NCBI GenBank assembly: GCA_003246265.1 | Contig: QKAU01000056.1 | Span: 56,074-120,073 of the forward strand | DNA length: 64,000 nucleotides | From: Kiritimatiellales bacterium | GTDB taxonomy: Bacteria > Verrucomicrobiota > Kiritimatiellia > Kiritimatiellales > Pontiellaceae | Direction of reading: 5' to 3' | In this document: piece after piece, positions 48,434-56,977 of the stretch | Numbering within the stretch: the stretch's first letter is position 1 | Layout: each line of letters begins with the position of its first letter | Translations under genes and position numbers: made by a program | Notes under the pieces: model-generated | Seen by the model: the letters and a program-made list of their open reading frames with translations, nothing else | Databases searched by the model: none | What the model was told of the DNA's origin: nothing

Positions 48434-49879
48434 CTACACCTCCTCGAGGCGGTCCAGCACCTTCCCGATGGCGGGCTCCAGGTTGTCCACCATCTCGTCC
48501 AGCTCGTCGAGGGGGATGTCGGCCATGCCCTCGACCGTATTGAGCAGGAGCAGCATGGAGGCCAGCGAGGTGGAGAGCATGCCGAAATCCTTGAACGCCT
48601 GCGACCGGGCCGCCTTCTCCAGCGCTCCGCGCGCATCAAGCGCCCGGACCGTCGCAATGCAGCGGTCGTTGATTTCCAGCAGGCGGGAACGGGCCTGCGC
48701 GTAGGGATCGCCATCCGGGGAGTAGGCCTCCCCCACCTGTTCCCAGAGTTCGCACCAGAGCGCATGGAACTCCTCCTGCTCCTCGGCGGAGCGGAAGAAG
48801 AGCGATCGCCCCGCGCAGACCCGGGCCAGCACGGGTTCCGGACCGGCGGCGCCATGGCAGAGCGCATCGCGCATGTAGGCTTCGGCCTCGCTCTCCCGCA
48901 ACGAGAGGCCGAGCTGCTTGAAGTAGGCGTCGAGGCGCCCCCCGAGCTCCTCCATCTCCTCGAGCATCTCCTGCATGGCGCCCACCACCGGATCGGCATC
49001 CACGGGGCAGATGACCACCCGGTCGGCCACCGGCTTGATGGCCAGGTCCTCCTGGGAAAGCAGGAACCCTTCGATCGGCAGGGGCGGCTGCTTCATGAGC
49101 GGCCGCGGCCCCCGGCCGCCTATCAGCATCATGATGGCGAGCTGCTCGTAGCAGTCGGCCTCAAAGCCGAGTTCCGCGTGCATCGCCTCGTAGGCGTTGC
49201 GCATGGACAAGGTCCACTCCCGGACGATCTGGAGGCTGGCGGTTTCGGCCGCCTCCACGTGCGTGACGGCGTAGACCCCCTGTAGCCAGTCGAGCACCCG
49301 CACCATGAGGGCGTCGCCCGGCGCAAAGCCGCAACCGTCGTAGAAGCCGGCAAGATCGAACGTGGTCACCTCCACCTTGCCCTTGCCCGATCCGGCCAGC
49401 TTGCGTTCGTTGCCCTTCTCGTCGGTGGTCAGGTAGTTTGCGGCGCCGTCCTCCCCGTAGAGGGTGAGCATCTCCCGGGCCTGGCGCAGCGGCATCGTCA
49501 CGCGCCGCACATGCGGCGCCGATCCGTCGGGCAGGACCAGCCAGGCATCCGGCGGAAAGACATCGCGGCTGATGAACGGCATGAAGCGGTGCCCGGCGAG
49601 CAGGTACCCCCCCTCCACCTCCTCGGCGGTCGGGACGATCCGGAACTCGGCACCCTGGAAAAACATCCGCCGCGGCATGAAGCGCGGGTTCGTTGGATCG
49701 TCCGTCGTCTGGAACAGGTAGCTCGATGACGACGCCAACCCATAGACGTCGTCCTCGTCCACCTCCTCCGAGCGCGCCCAGACATGGTCGAGCAGCTCGT
49801 CGAAGGCGAATTCGAAGTCGCAGGTCCGGGCAAAGCCGTCGACCAGTTCCGCAAGTTCCTCGTATTTCATGCCGTCCAT
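48434..49879 (-). CDS. Large hypothetical protein inside the arg operon
   Basis: The protein has 481 residues (start MDGMKYEELAELVDG; the Met three codons later is also possible). I do not recognise the family. It is acidic and soluble, with no signal peptide or membrane helix. Residues ~170-215 (FDLAGFYDGCGFAPGD to DWLQGVYAVTHVEA) look like a compact beta domain, and the C-terminal 150 residues are strongly helical (EMLEEMEELGGRLDAYFKQL, ARSRLLEINDRCIATVRALD). It starts 12 bases after the DUF3127 gene and precedes argG, so it is co-transcribed with arginine genes. A direct role in arginine synthesis is unproven. Confidence 0.65.
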   Translation of the reverse strand: MDGMKYEELAELVDGFARTCDFEFAFDELLDHVWARSEEVDEDDVYGLASSSSYLFQTTDDPTNPRFMPRRMFFQGAEFRIVPTAEEVEGGYLLAGHRFMPFISRDVFPPDAWLVLPDGSAPHVRRVTMPLRQAREMLTLYGEDGAANYLTTDEKGNERKLAGSGKGKVEVTTFDLAGFYDGCGFAPGDALMVRVLDWLQGVYAVTHVEAAETASLQIVREWTLSMRNAYEAMHAELGFEADCYEQLAIMMLIGGRGPRPLMKQPPLPIEGFLLSQEDLAIKPVADRVVICPVDADPVVGAMQEMLEEMEELGGRLDAYFKQLGLSLRESEAEAYMRDALCHGAAGPEPVLARVCAGRSLFFRSAEEQEEFHALWCELWEQVGEAYSPDGDPYAQARSRLLEINDRCIATVRALDARGALEKAARSQAFKDFGMLSTSLASMLLLLNTVEGMADIPLDELDEMVDNLEPAIGKVLDRLEEV

Positions 49880-49891
49880 CCGACATCCATC

Positions 49892-50248
49892 CTAGAAGGG
49901 GATGTCATCCTCGTATTCGTCGAAATCGGCCGGTACGTCGGCGTCGGACACCGGCGGGCGCTCATCGCCCTTTCCGCCCCCCGCCGGCTGGATGCGCCAG
50001 GCCGTCAGGTTGTTGAAGTAGCGCCCGTCGCGCGACTCGCGCCCGCGGATATCGAAGGAGACGGTCACCTCCTGCCCCGGCTGCACGGCATCGAGCAGGC
50101 CGACCTTTTCCTGCACGCATTGCAGGATGATCTCCTGCGGGAACTTCCCGTCCTCGACGGTTACCACGAACTCGCGAACGGTGAACCCGCTCCCGAAGGT
50201 CTTGGGATCGAGGACCACCTTCACTTTCCCGGTCAAATCGTAGGCCAT
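49892..50248 (-). CDS. DUF3127-like OB-fold protein with SSB-type C-terminal tip
   Basis: The protein has 118 residues from MAYDLTGKVKVVLDPKTFGSG (type start), with AGGAAGG upstream. The first 80 residues match DUF3127, an OB-fold related to single-strand-binding proteins: GFTVREFVVTVEDG, VTVSFDIRGRES, and RYFNNLTAWRI. A flexible Gly/Pro-rich linker leads to an acidic C-terminus, DEYEDDIPF, nearly identical to the protein-docking tip of bacterial SSB (DDDIPF). It may bind single-stranded DNA and recruit SSB partners. It sits between argD and the 481-residue unknown gene with 25- and 12-base gaps. Confidence 0.78.
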   Translation of the reverse strand: MAYDLTGKVKVVLDPKTFGSGFTVREFVVTVEDGKFPQEIILQCVQEKVGLLDAVQPGQEVTVSFDIRGRESRDGRYFNNLTAWRIQPAGGGKGDERPPVSDADVPADFDEYEDDIPF

Positions 50249-50273
50249 TGCTTCCTATCCTTCCTGTTTGTTG

Positions 50274-51515
50274 TTACTGCCCGACCCCGCACTGGCAGGG
50301 ATTGGGCGACTGTGCGGCCAACTCGTCGTGGAGTTCGGCGCATGCTTCGGCAATCAGCTTGAGGGCCTGTTCGATCTCCTCCCTGGAGACGTTGAGCGGC
50401 GGCAGCAGGCGGAGAACGTTGCCCGCCGTCGCCAGCGCCAGGAGCCCCTTCTCCTGGAGCCTCTTCTGCAGGGGCAGCGCGGGTACGTCGAGCACCAGCC
50501 CGAGCAGCAGCCCCAGGCCCCGCACCTGCGCGATCCATTTCTTGTGCCGGGCGGCGATCTCGCACAACCCTTCCACGAAAAAGGCGCCCATCATCATCGC
50601 GTTGGCGAGCAGCTGTTCCTCCTCGATCACGTCGACGACCGCCAGCGCGGCCGAGCAGGCGAGCGGGGTGCCGCCGAACGTCGTGGCGTGGTGCCCCGGC
50701 TGGAAGAGCCCGGCAAGCGCTTCCCCGGCCACGATCGCGCCGATCGGGAATCCGTTGCCCAGGCCCTTCGCCAGCGAAAAGGCGTCGGGCTGCACGCCGT
50801 AGTGCTGGAACCCGAACCACTTGCCCGTGCGGCCCATGCCGCACTGCACCTCGTCGACCAGCAGCAGGATGCCCTTCTCATCGCAGAGCCGCCTCAGGGC
50901 CGGCAGGAACGCCGGGTCGGCGGGGATCACGCCCCCCTCGCCCTGGAGCGCCTCGACCAGCACGGCGGCCGTTTTGGAAACAATCGCGTCCTGGACCGAC
51001 TGGAGGTCGTTGAAGTTGGCGTAGACGAACCCCTCGGGAAGCGGGCCGAAGCCCTTCTGCACCTTCTCCTGCCCGGTCGCGGTCAGCGTAGCCAGCGTCC
51101 TGCCGTGGAAGGACTGGCGCATGGTGACGATCTCGTACCTGCCCTTGTCGCTGCCCCACAGCCTGGCCAGCTTGATCAGCCCCTCGTTGGCCTCCGCCCC
51201 CGAATTGCAGAAGAAGCACTTGGCGCCCGGCAGGCCGGAGCGCTCGGACAGGGCCTTGGCCAGCAGCGGCTGCTTTTCGTTGTAGTAGAGGTTCGACACG
51301 TGGACCAGGGTCGCCACCTGGTCCTGCACGGCGCGCACCATCCGGGGATGGCAGTGGCCGATGTTGGTCACGGCGACCCCCGACACGAAATCGAGGTACT
51401 CGTTCCCCTCGGCGTCCCACACGCAGGTGCCCGCGCCTTCCACGAGCGCCACGCCGGGCGCATAGGTCGACATCAGGTACCGCTTCTGCAGTTCGGCGAT
51501 TTCCGAAGTGTTCAT
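50274..51515 (-). CDS. argD: Acetylornithine aminotransferase
   Basis: This 413-residue class III PLP aminotransferase has FCNSGAEANEGLIKLAR near residue 103, SFHGRTLATLTATGQ near 135, LLVDEVQCGMGRTGKWF near 220, and the PLP Lys in DAFSLAKGLGNGFPIGA near 250. It converts N-acetylglutamate semialdehyde to N-acetylornithine; some ArgD enzymes also act on N-succinyl-DAP, but here DapL makes that unnecessary. It follows argB by 30 bases. The C-terminus (CQCGVGQ) is slightly longer than usual and Cys-containing. Confidence 0.93.
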   Translation of the reverse strand: MNTSEIAELQKRYLMSTYAPGVALVEGAGTCVWDAEGNEYLDFVSGVAVTNIGHCHPRMVRAVQDQVATLVHVSNLYYNEKQPLLAKALSERSGLPGAKCFFCNSGAEANEGLIKLARLWGSDKGRYEIVTMRQSFHGRTLATLTATGQEKVQKGFGPLPEGFVYANFNDLQSVQDAIVSKTAAVLVEALQGEGGVIPADPAFLPALRRLCDEKGILLLVDEVQCGMGRTGKWFGFQHYGVQPDAFSLAKGLGNGFPIGAIVAGEALAGLFQPGHHATTFGGTPLACSAALAVVDVIEEEQLLANAMMMGAFFVEGLCEIAARHKKWIAQVRGLGLLLGLVLDVPALPLQKRLQEKGLLALATAGNVLRLLPPLNVSREEIEQALKLIAEACAELHDELAAQSPNPCQCGVGQ

Positions 51516-51545
51516 TTCAGGTTTTCCGTTCCAGATTCCAGGTTT

Positions 51546-52418
51546 CTATTCCGTGATTTCGGTCCCCACCCCGTCGGAGGTGAAGAGTTCGAGCAGCAGC
51601 GAATGGGGCATGGAGGCGTCGATGATGTGCGCCTTCTTGATGCCCGCCTTCACCGCGTCGACCATCCCCGCGATCTTCGGCAGCATGCCGCCGCCGATGA
51701 CGCCGCGCCGGACCAGCTCGTCGACATCGCCGAGACGCAGCGAAGAGATGAGCGTGGACTTGTCCTCCGGGTCGCGCAGCAGGCCGGGCACGTCCGTCAG
51801 GAAGACCAGCTTGCGCGCATTGAGCGCCCGGGCGATCGCCGTGGCCGCGTCGTCGGCATTGATGTTGTAGAGGCGGCCGTCCAGCCCCTTGCCGAGCGGC
51901 GTGACGACCGGGACGATGTCGGAGCGCAGGTAGGCCTGGATCGGCTCGATGTCCACCCGGACGACCTTGCCCACGTAGCCCCAGTCCAGCGCCTCGCCGC
52001 TCTTGGGATCGACACCCATCATCTTCTCGACGCGGAGGATGTCCTCGCCATGGATTCCGCGCGCCTTCCCATGGTAGCGCTGGATGATCTCGACGAGCTG
52101 CGGATTGACCTCATGGTTGAGTACCTGCTCCACCACCCGGATCGTTTCGGCGTCCGTCACCCGCAGGCCGTGGACGAAGTTGGGCGCGATGCCCGACTCC
52201 TTCATTGCCCGCGAGATGGCCTTCCCGCCGCCATGCACCACCACCGGGCGCAGGCCGACGCACTCCATGAAGGCGATGTCCTGCAGGATGCGGCTGTAGC
52301 CGTCCTCGCTCTCCATGATGCTGCCGCCGAACTTGACCACCACGGTCTCGCCGCGGAACTGCTGGATGAAGGGCAGCGCCTCGATCAGCACCGCCGCCTT
52401 TTCGATATACCTTTCCAT
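51546..52418 (-). CDS. argB: Acetylglutamate kinase
   Basis: The protein has 290 residues from MERYIEKAAVLIEALP at 52418, preceded by a GGGGGG stretch. This amino-acid-kinase fold shows VVVKFGGSIME near residue 28, VVVHGGGKAISRAM near 60, DVPGLLRDP near 212 and GGGMLPKIAGMVDAVKAG near 243. It phosphorylates N-acetylglutamate. The N-terminal helix (about 20 residues before the kinase core) is of the kind found in arginine-inhibited hexameric enzymes, so feedback control is likely. It is 41 bases after argJ. Confidence 0.95.
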   Translation of the reverse strand: MERYIEKAAVLIEALPFIQQFRGETVVVKFGGSIMESEDGYSRILQDIAFMECVGLRPVVVHGGGKAISRAMKESGIAPNFVHGLRVTDAETIRVVEQVLNHEVNPQLVEIIQRYHGKARGIHGEDILRVEKMMGVDPKSGEALDWGYVGKVVRVDIEPIQAYLRSDIVPVVTPLGKGLDGRLYNINADDAATAIARALNARKLVFLTDVPGLLRDPEDKSTLISSLRLGDVDELVRRGVIGGGMLPKIAGMVDAVKAGIKKAHIIDASMPHSLLLELFTSDGVGTEITE

Positions 52419-52459
52419 CAATATCCCCCCTGGATGTCCAAAACGCCTGCCATCCGGCA

Positions 52460-53641
52460 CTAGTAGTTGATCCGCACGTACGCCTCGGTGCAGTTGCAGG
52501 TGTAGACCGTGGCCTTCCCCTCCCCGAGGTGGAGTTCTATGTTTATAGCAAAATCGGTCTGCGACACCACCCTTATCAGTTCCTCCTGCGCCACGGCGGA
52601 GCGGATGCCGCCCTTCACCGCCGGGACCCCGTCGTAGGCGATGTCGGTCCGCTCCTCGACCACCCGGGCCTTGGAATAGCCGATGGCGTCCATGATCCGG
52701 CCCCAGTCCGGGTAGGTGCCCGCCCAGGCCGTCTTGTTGAGCATCGAGTTGGCCACCGCGCGCGCGGCCAGCTCCGCATCGGCATCCGACTCGGCGCCGG
52801 AGACGTTGACCGTCACGAACTTGTCCGCCCCTTCGCCGTCGTGGACGATCATCATCGCCAGCTCGAAGCAGACCCTTCCCAGCTCCCGGCAGAAGACCGC
52901 CCACGCCTCCGCATCCTCGTCCAGCGGGGCGTTGCCCGCCGCGCCGTTGGCCAGCGCCAGCACGGTGTCGTTGGTACTCTGGTCGCCATCGACCGAAATG
53001 CGGTTGAAGCTCTGGTCGACCGCCGCCTTCAGCGCGTTTTGGAGGGCATGCTGCCCCACCGCCGCGTCGGTGGCGATGTAGGAGAGCATCGTCGCCATGT
53101 TGGGTTCGATCATGCCGGCGCCCTTCGCGAGCCCGACGATCTTGACCGCCTTGCCGCCCACGCCGAATTCGGCCACCGCCACCTTGGGCCGGGTATCGGT
53201 CGTCATCATGGCTTCGGCCGTCTGCTGGACACTGGCGGCGAGCGCGGCATCGAACAGCTTCCCGATGCCGGCGACGATCTTCTGCAAGGGCAGCTGCGGC
53301 CCGATCTTGCCGGTGGAGCAGACGAAGACCTCCTGCGGCTCGCATCCGATGAGCCGGGCGGCCTCGGCAGCCATCTCCTTCGCGGCCACGATCCCTTCCG
53401 CACCGGTACAGGCGTTGGCCACCCCGCTGTTCATGACAATCGCCCGGGCCACGCCGTGCTCGAGGTGCTCGCGGCAGACCTTGACCGGGGCGGCGCAGAC
53501 CTGGTTCGTGGTGAAGACTCCCGCCGCGGACGCCGGCAGCTCGGAAAAGACCAGCGCCATGTCCTTGGCGCCGCTCGCCTTGATCCCGGCCGCGATCCCC
53601 GCGCATTTGAATCCTTTGGGCATGCTCACATCGGCAAACAT
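52460..53641 (-). CDS. argJ: Bifunctional ornithine acetyltransferase / N-acetylglutamate synthase
   Basis: The start at 53641 (MFADVSMPKGFKC) is preferred to the ATG at 53659, because AAGGGG lies 8 bases before the former and nothing like a Shine-Dalgarno precedes the latter; 393 residues. VMNSGVANACTGAEG near residue 95 and the self-cleavage site in IEPNMATMLSYIATDA near 180 (nucleophile Thr) define ArgJ. It recycles the acetyl group from acetylornithine to glutamate, so a separate ArgE is not needed. It heads the argJ-argB-argD run. Confidence 0.94.
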   Translation of the reverse strand: MFADVSMPKGFKCAGIAAGIKASGAKDMALVFSELPASAAGVFTTNQVCAAPVKVCREHLEHGVARAIVMNSGVANACTGAEGIVAAKEMAAEAARLIGCEPQEVFVCSTGKIGPQLPLQKIVAGIGKLFDAALAASVQQTAEAMMTTDTRPKVAVAEFGVGGKAVKIVGLAKGAGMIEPNMATMLSYIATDAAVGQHALQNALKAAVDQSFNRISVDGDQSTNDTVLALANGAAGNAPLDEDAEAWAVFCRELGRVCFELAMMIVHDGEGADKFVTVNVSGAESDADAELAARAVANSMLNKTAWAGTYPDWGRIMDAIGYSKARVVEERTDIAYDGVPAVKGGIRSAVAQEELIRVVSQTDFAINIELHLGEGKATVYTCNCTEAYVRINY

Positions 53642-53700
53642 CGGTTGTTCCCCTTCCATGGTGGTGAAGGCCGCGATTTAAGTGGTTTTCCCGGCCTTGG

Positions 53701-53733
53701 AAAATAAAAAAACCCCTCCGCCAGGCGGAGAGG
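53701..53733 (-). terminator. Terminator of rplM-rpsI
   Basis: On the minus strand the stem CCTCTCCGCC/GGCGGAGGGG (one wobble) is followed by TTTTTTTATTTT, 24 bases after the rpsI stop. Confidence 0.85.
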
Positions 53734-53757
53734 CTTTCGCATCGGTCGTTCCCGCAA

Positions 53758-54156
53758 TCAACGCTTGGAGAACTGGAACCGCTTGCGGGCGCCCGGCTGG
53801 CCCGGCTTCTTGCGCTCCTTCATGCGCGCATCGCGGCTGAGGAAGCCGGCCTTCTTGAGGACGGCCTTCAGCTCGTCGTCGGACGCCGCCAGGGCGCGCG
53901 AAGCGGCGTGGACCATCGCACCGCACTGGCCGGACTTGCCGCCGCCGCTGACCGTGGCCTCGATGTCGTACTTGCCGACCACGCCGGCCGTTTCGAGCGG
54001 CTTCATGAGCAGCTCCTGCTGCAGGGCGGTATCGAAATACTTCGTCGCTTCGAGGCCATTCACGGTGATCGAACCGGAACCCTCGGTGATGCGTACGCGC
54101 GCCACGGAGGTCTTGCGCCGTCCGGTCGCTCCAAATGTCAGGGTGTTCTTTGCCAT
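53758..54156 (-). CDS. rpsI: Ribosomal protein uS9
   Basis: The protein has 132 residues from MAKNTLTFGATGRRKTSVARV at 54156. It has the S9 signature GGGKSGQCGAMVHAASRAL near residue 72 and the basic C-terminal tail ending in KR (RKRFQFSKR) that reaches the P-site tRNA. It lies 14 bases after rplM, as in nearly all bacteria, and the strong terminator follows. Confidence 0.97.
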   Translation of the reverse strand: MAKNTLTFGATGRRKTSVARVRITEGSGSITVNGLEATKYFDTALQQELLMKPLETAGVVGKYDIEATVSGGGKSGQCGAMVHAASRALAASDDELKAVLKKAGFLSRDARMKERKKPGQPGARKRFQFSKR

Positions 54157-54170
54157 GGGATTGTTCCTGC

Positions 54171-54605
54171 TTAGAAGTTGAGTTCCAGCACCTGGGCCTG
54201 CTGGGCGGCGTGGGGGTGCTCGGCACCGGCATAGACCTTGAGCCGCTTGATGGTCTGGCGGGTCTGGCGGTTGGTCGGGAGCATGCCCTTGACGGCCTGC
54301 GTGATGATCCGCTCGGGATTCTTTTCGCGGATCTCCTTGGCCTTGGTCTCCTTCAGGCCGCTGTTGAATCCGGAATAATCCTGGTAGATCTTCGTCTCTT
54401 CCTTGTTGCCGGTCAGCACCACCTGCGCGGCGTTGACCACGACGACGAAGGCACCGGTATCGACATGGGGGGTGTAGGTCGGCTTGTTGCGTCCGCGCAG
54501 GGCGTCGGCGATCACGACGGCCAGGCGTCCAGCGGGCTTGCCGGCCGCGTCGACCACAAACCATTCGCGCTTGATATCCGCCTCTTTGGGCATAAACGTT
54601 TTCAT
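54171..54605 (-). CDS. rplM: Ribosomal protein uL13
   Basis: The protein has 144 residues: REWFVVDAAGKPAGRLA near residue 13, TGAFVVVVNAAQVVLTGNK near 50, and MLPTNRQTRQTIKRLKVYAG near 108 are L13 signatures. It is the first gene of the rplM-rpsI operon. An L13 leader element was not identified in the roughly 100 bases upstream. Confidence 0.97.
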   Translation of the reverse strand: MKTFMPKEADIKREWFVVDAAGKPAGRLAVVIADALRGRNKPTYTPHVDTGAFVVVVNAAQVVLTGNKEETKIYQDYSGFNSGLKETKAKEIREKNPERIITQAVKGMLPTNRQTRQTIKRLKVYAGAEHPHAAQQAQVLELNF

Positions 54606-54738
54606 TTCAAAAGGTCCTCTGCTTGGTTCGGTAGAAACACAAGGCCGGGGAAGTTATATCAGCGGCCATGGCCTGTCAACCCCCGCGCGCAATAAGTTTA
54701 GGGTTTTTCAGGAGGCGCATCCATGCTATGAAGAACCC

Positions 54739-55386
54739 ATGAAATTCGCCCTGACCAAGGAACATACCGGACGCCGGCCCACCTGGTTCGGCTGGCTGCT
54801 GATCGTGCTCCTCCTCGCCACCCTCTTCGTGGCGGCGGCGGCCAACCTCTACCCCTTTCTCGCCCCAAACCGGCCGCCCCACGAAGGCGTCATGGTCGTC
54901 GAGGGCTGGATCCACGACTTCGCGCTCGACGAAGCCGTCACCCTGTACCGCAGCGGCAACTACTCCAAAATCGTCTGCACCGGAGTGCCCGTGGAGACCG
55001 GCAGCTACATCCAGCAGTTCAAATCCTACCCCGAAATGACCGCGGCGCGCCTCCGCAAGCTCGGCATCCCGGACGACCAGATCGTCGTCACCATCGCCGA
55101 ACCGGCCCCGAAGGACCGCACCTACCTCGCCGCCGTGGCGCTGCGCGAGGCGATCATCGCCTACAACATCGGGGAAACCAACCTGCATCTCGTCACCGTC
55201 GGCCCCCACGGCCGCCGCAGCCGGCTGCTCTTCCAGAAGGCGCTGGGGCCCGACTACCATGTCGGCGTTACCTCCCTCGAGGAGGCGGACTACGAGGCCG
55301 ACCACTGGTACACCTGCAGCCACGGGGTGCGCGCCGTCGTCGGCGAATGGATCGCCTACTGCTACGCCAAGTGCCTCCATCCCTGA
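54739..55386 (+). CDS. DUF218 (SanA/ElyC/YdcF-like) membrane protein
   Basis: The protein has 215 residues from ATG 54739; only a weak GAAG precedes it. One membrane helix (FGWLLIVLLLATLFVAAAA) at residues 17-36 is followed by an extracytoplasmic DUF218 domain: VMVVEGWIHDFALDEAV near 53, KIVCTGVPV near 78, LRKLGIPDDQIVV near 103, and LVTVGPHGRRSRLLF near 153. Relatives (SanA, ElyC) affect envelope integrity and lipid-carrier metabolism in E. coli. A minimal GGDEF gene begins 1 base after the stop. Confidence 0.8.
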   Translation: MKFALTKEHTGRRPTWFGWLLIVLLLATLFVAAAANLYPFLAPNRPPHEGVMVVEGWIHDFALDEAVTLYRSGNYSKIVCTGVPVETGSYIQQFKSYPEMTAARLRKLGIPDDQIVVTIAEPAPKDRTYLAAVALREAIIAYNIGETNLHLVTVGPHGRRSRLLFQKALGPDYHVGVTSLEEADYEADHWYTCSHGVRAVVGEWIAYCYAKCLHP

Positions 55387-55387
55387 T

Positions 55388-55867
55388 ATGGACGGCGCAT
55401 CCAACCTGCCGTTGATGCTCGCCTTCCTCGCGCTGGGCGAGCAGGCGACCCGCGACGGGCTGACCGGCCTCTACAACCGGCGCTATTTCGACGAAACCCT
55501 TGCCGACCACCTGGAATCCGCCCGGCGCTATGGACGGGACCTCGCCCTCGTCCTCTTCGATCTCGACCACTTCAAGCAGGTGAACGATGCGCAGGGCCAC
55601 CCGGCCGGCGACGCCCTCCTCCGCCGCTTCGCCGAACTGCTCAGGACCAGCGCACGCGGCGCCGACATCGTCTGCCGCACCGGGGGCGATGAATTCGCCG
55701 TTCTCCTCCCCGAAACCGGCCGGGATGGCGCAGCGCGCTTCGCGCAGCGCATTTTGGCAAGTGCCGCCCACCCCGTATCGGCCGGCCTCGCCGCCCTGCC
55801 CTCCCCCGATCTATTCAAGGAAGCCGACGCCGACCTGCTCGGGAACAAGCGGGCGCGGGTTGTGTAA
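55388..55867 (+). CDS. Minimal stand-alone GGDEF protein (putative diguanylate cyclase)
   Basis: The protein has 159 residues and is essentially just the catalytic domain. DGLTGLYNRRYFDE near residue 23, FDLDHFKQVNDAQGHPAGD at residues 57-75 (metal Asp) and RTGGDEFAVLLPE at 97-109 are intact. The RxxD product-inhibition I-site is present as RGAD (90-93). The C-terminal third is eroded: the usual VTxSIGVA strand and AxxALYxAKxxGRN end are shortened to SAGLAALPS and ADADLLGNKRARVV. No sensory or membrane segment is attached. It is translationally coupled to the DUF218 membrane protein, which may be its partner. Confidence 0.82.
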   Translation: MDGASNLPLMLAFLALGEQATRDGLTGLYNRRYFDETLADHLESARRYGRDLALVLFDLDHFKQVNDAQGHPAGDALLRRFAELLRTSARGADIVCRTGGDEFAVLLPETGRDGAARFAQRILASAAHPVSAGLAALPSPDLFKEADADLLGNKRARVV

Positions 55868-55882
55868 AACCCAGGAACTGGC

Positions 55883-56401
55883 TCAAAGGAACAACATGCC
55901 GGCGATGGCGGAACCGGCAACGAGCCATGCGGGATGGATCGGCCAGCGGGCCAGCAGCAGGCAGCTGGCCACCGCAATGCAGGCCGTGGGGAGGTTGACG
56001 ACGGAGACCTTGCCGATCTGCCACGCCGCGACGGCGACAAGCCCCACCACCGCCGGGCGCATGCCCCGGAAGACCGCCTGCACCGCCGGGCGCTCGTAGA
56101 AGTGGAACAAGCAGAGGGCGAATACCGAGATGAGCACCATGCCCGGCAGGGAGACCGCCAGCGTGGCGACGAGGGCCCCTGGAACGCCGCCGAGCTGGTA
56201 GCCCGTGAAGGTCGCGATGTTGATGGCGATCGGCCCCGGCGTGCTCTGGGAAATCGCGATGAAGTCGGCGAACCGCTCCGTCGTCATCCAGCCGCGGCGC
56301 TCCACCTCCTGCTGGAGGAAGGAGAGCACGGCATAGCCGCCGCCGAAGCTGAAGAGCCCGATCGTAAAGAAAGCCGTGAAGAGCTGGACCAGGATGTTCA
56401 T
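55883..56401 (-). CDS. chrA: Chromate transporter, second half (ChrA-type, short chain)
   Basis: The protein has 172 residues, starting MNILVQLFTAFFTIGLFSFGGGYA; it overlaps the preceding half gene as ATGA. It has the ChrA hallmarks GLFSFGGGYAVLSFLQQEV (residues 15-33) and ISQSTPGPIAINIATFTGYQ near 50, plus five to six hydrophobic helices. Short ChrA proteins work as pairs with opposite topology to export chromate, or possibly other oxyanions. It converges with the GGDEF gene 15 bases away. Confidence 0.88.
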   Translation of the reverse strand: MNILVQLFTAFFTIGLFSFGGGYAVLSFLQQEVERRGWMTTERFADFIAISQSTPGPIAINIATFTGYQLGGVPGALVATLAVSLPGMVLISVFALCLFHFYERPAVQAVFRGMRPAVVGLVAVAAWQIGKVSVVNLPTACIAVASCLLLARWPIHPAWLVAGSAIAGMLFL

Positions 56402-56955
56402 TCCGGCGGCTCCTTGCGAAAGAGCAGGAACCCCGCCAGCCCGCCACCGGCAATGGCCAGCACCGGATGGAGGTGGAGCACGACGATGCCCAGGAAGCTG
56501 GCCCCCGCCACCAGCCCCATGGCCGGGGAATCGATGGCCTTGCGCCCCACCTTGAGCATGGCCACGACGATCATCGCCACCACGGCGGCGCGGATGCCGG
56601 CAAAGGCCTTGTGCACCATCGGGTGGTTGAACCAGGGCACGAGAAAGGCCGCAACCAGCAGGATCACCACCAGCGAAGGCAGCGCCATGCCGGCGCCGGC
56701 GGCCGCGGCCCCCGCCACTCCGCGCTTGCGGTAGCCGATGAGCGTGGCGGTATTCATGGCGATGATGCCGGGAACCGACTGGCCCAGGGCATAGTAGTCG
56801 ACCATCTCGCCGTCGGAGATCCACTGCCTGGCGTCGACCACTTCGGCCTTCAGCAGCGGAAACATGGCGTAGCCGCCGCCGATGGTGACGGCGCTGATCC
56901 GCACGAAGACGAGAAAGAGCTCCGACAGCGCCGGACGTGCCGTTCTATCCGCCAT
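56398..56955 (-). CDS. chrA: Chromate transporter, first half (ChrA-type, short chain)
   Basis: The protein has 185 residues from MADRTARPALSELFLVF at 56955. The motifs ISAVTIGGGYAMFPLLKAEV near residue 20 and LGQSVPGIIAMNTATLIGYR near 56 match the first ChrA domain. It is coupled to the second half by a 4-base overlap. It begins 22 bases after serA in the same direction. Whether chromate is the real substrate in this organism is not known; the family also occurs in strains without chromate exposure. Confidence 0.88.
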   Translation of the reverse strand: MADRTARPALSELFLVFVRISAVTIGGGYAMFPLLKAEVVDARQWISDGEMVDYYALGQSVPGIIAMNTATLIGYRKRGVAGAAAAGAGMALPSLVVILLVAAFLVPWFNHPMVHKAFAGIRAAVVAMIVVAMLKVGRKAIDSPAMGLVAGASFLGIVVLHLHPVLAIAGGGLAGFLLFRKEPPE

Positions 56956-56977
56956 CGGAACCCTTTCGTTTGCCGGC

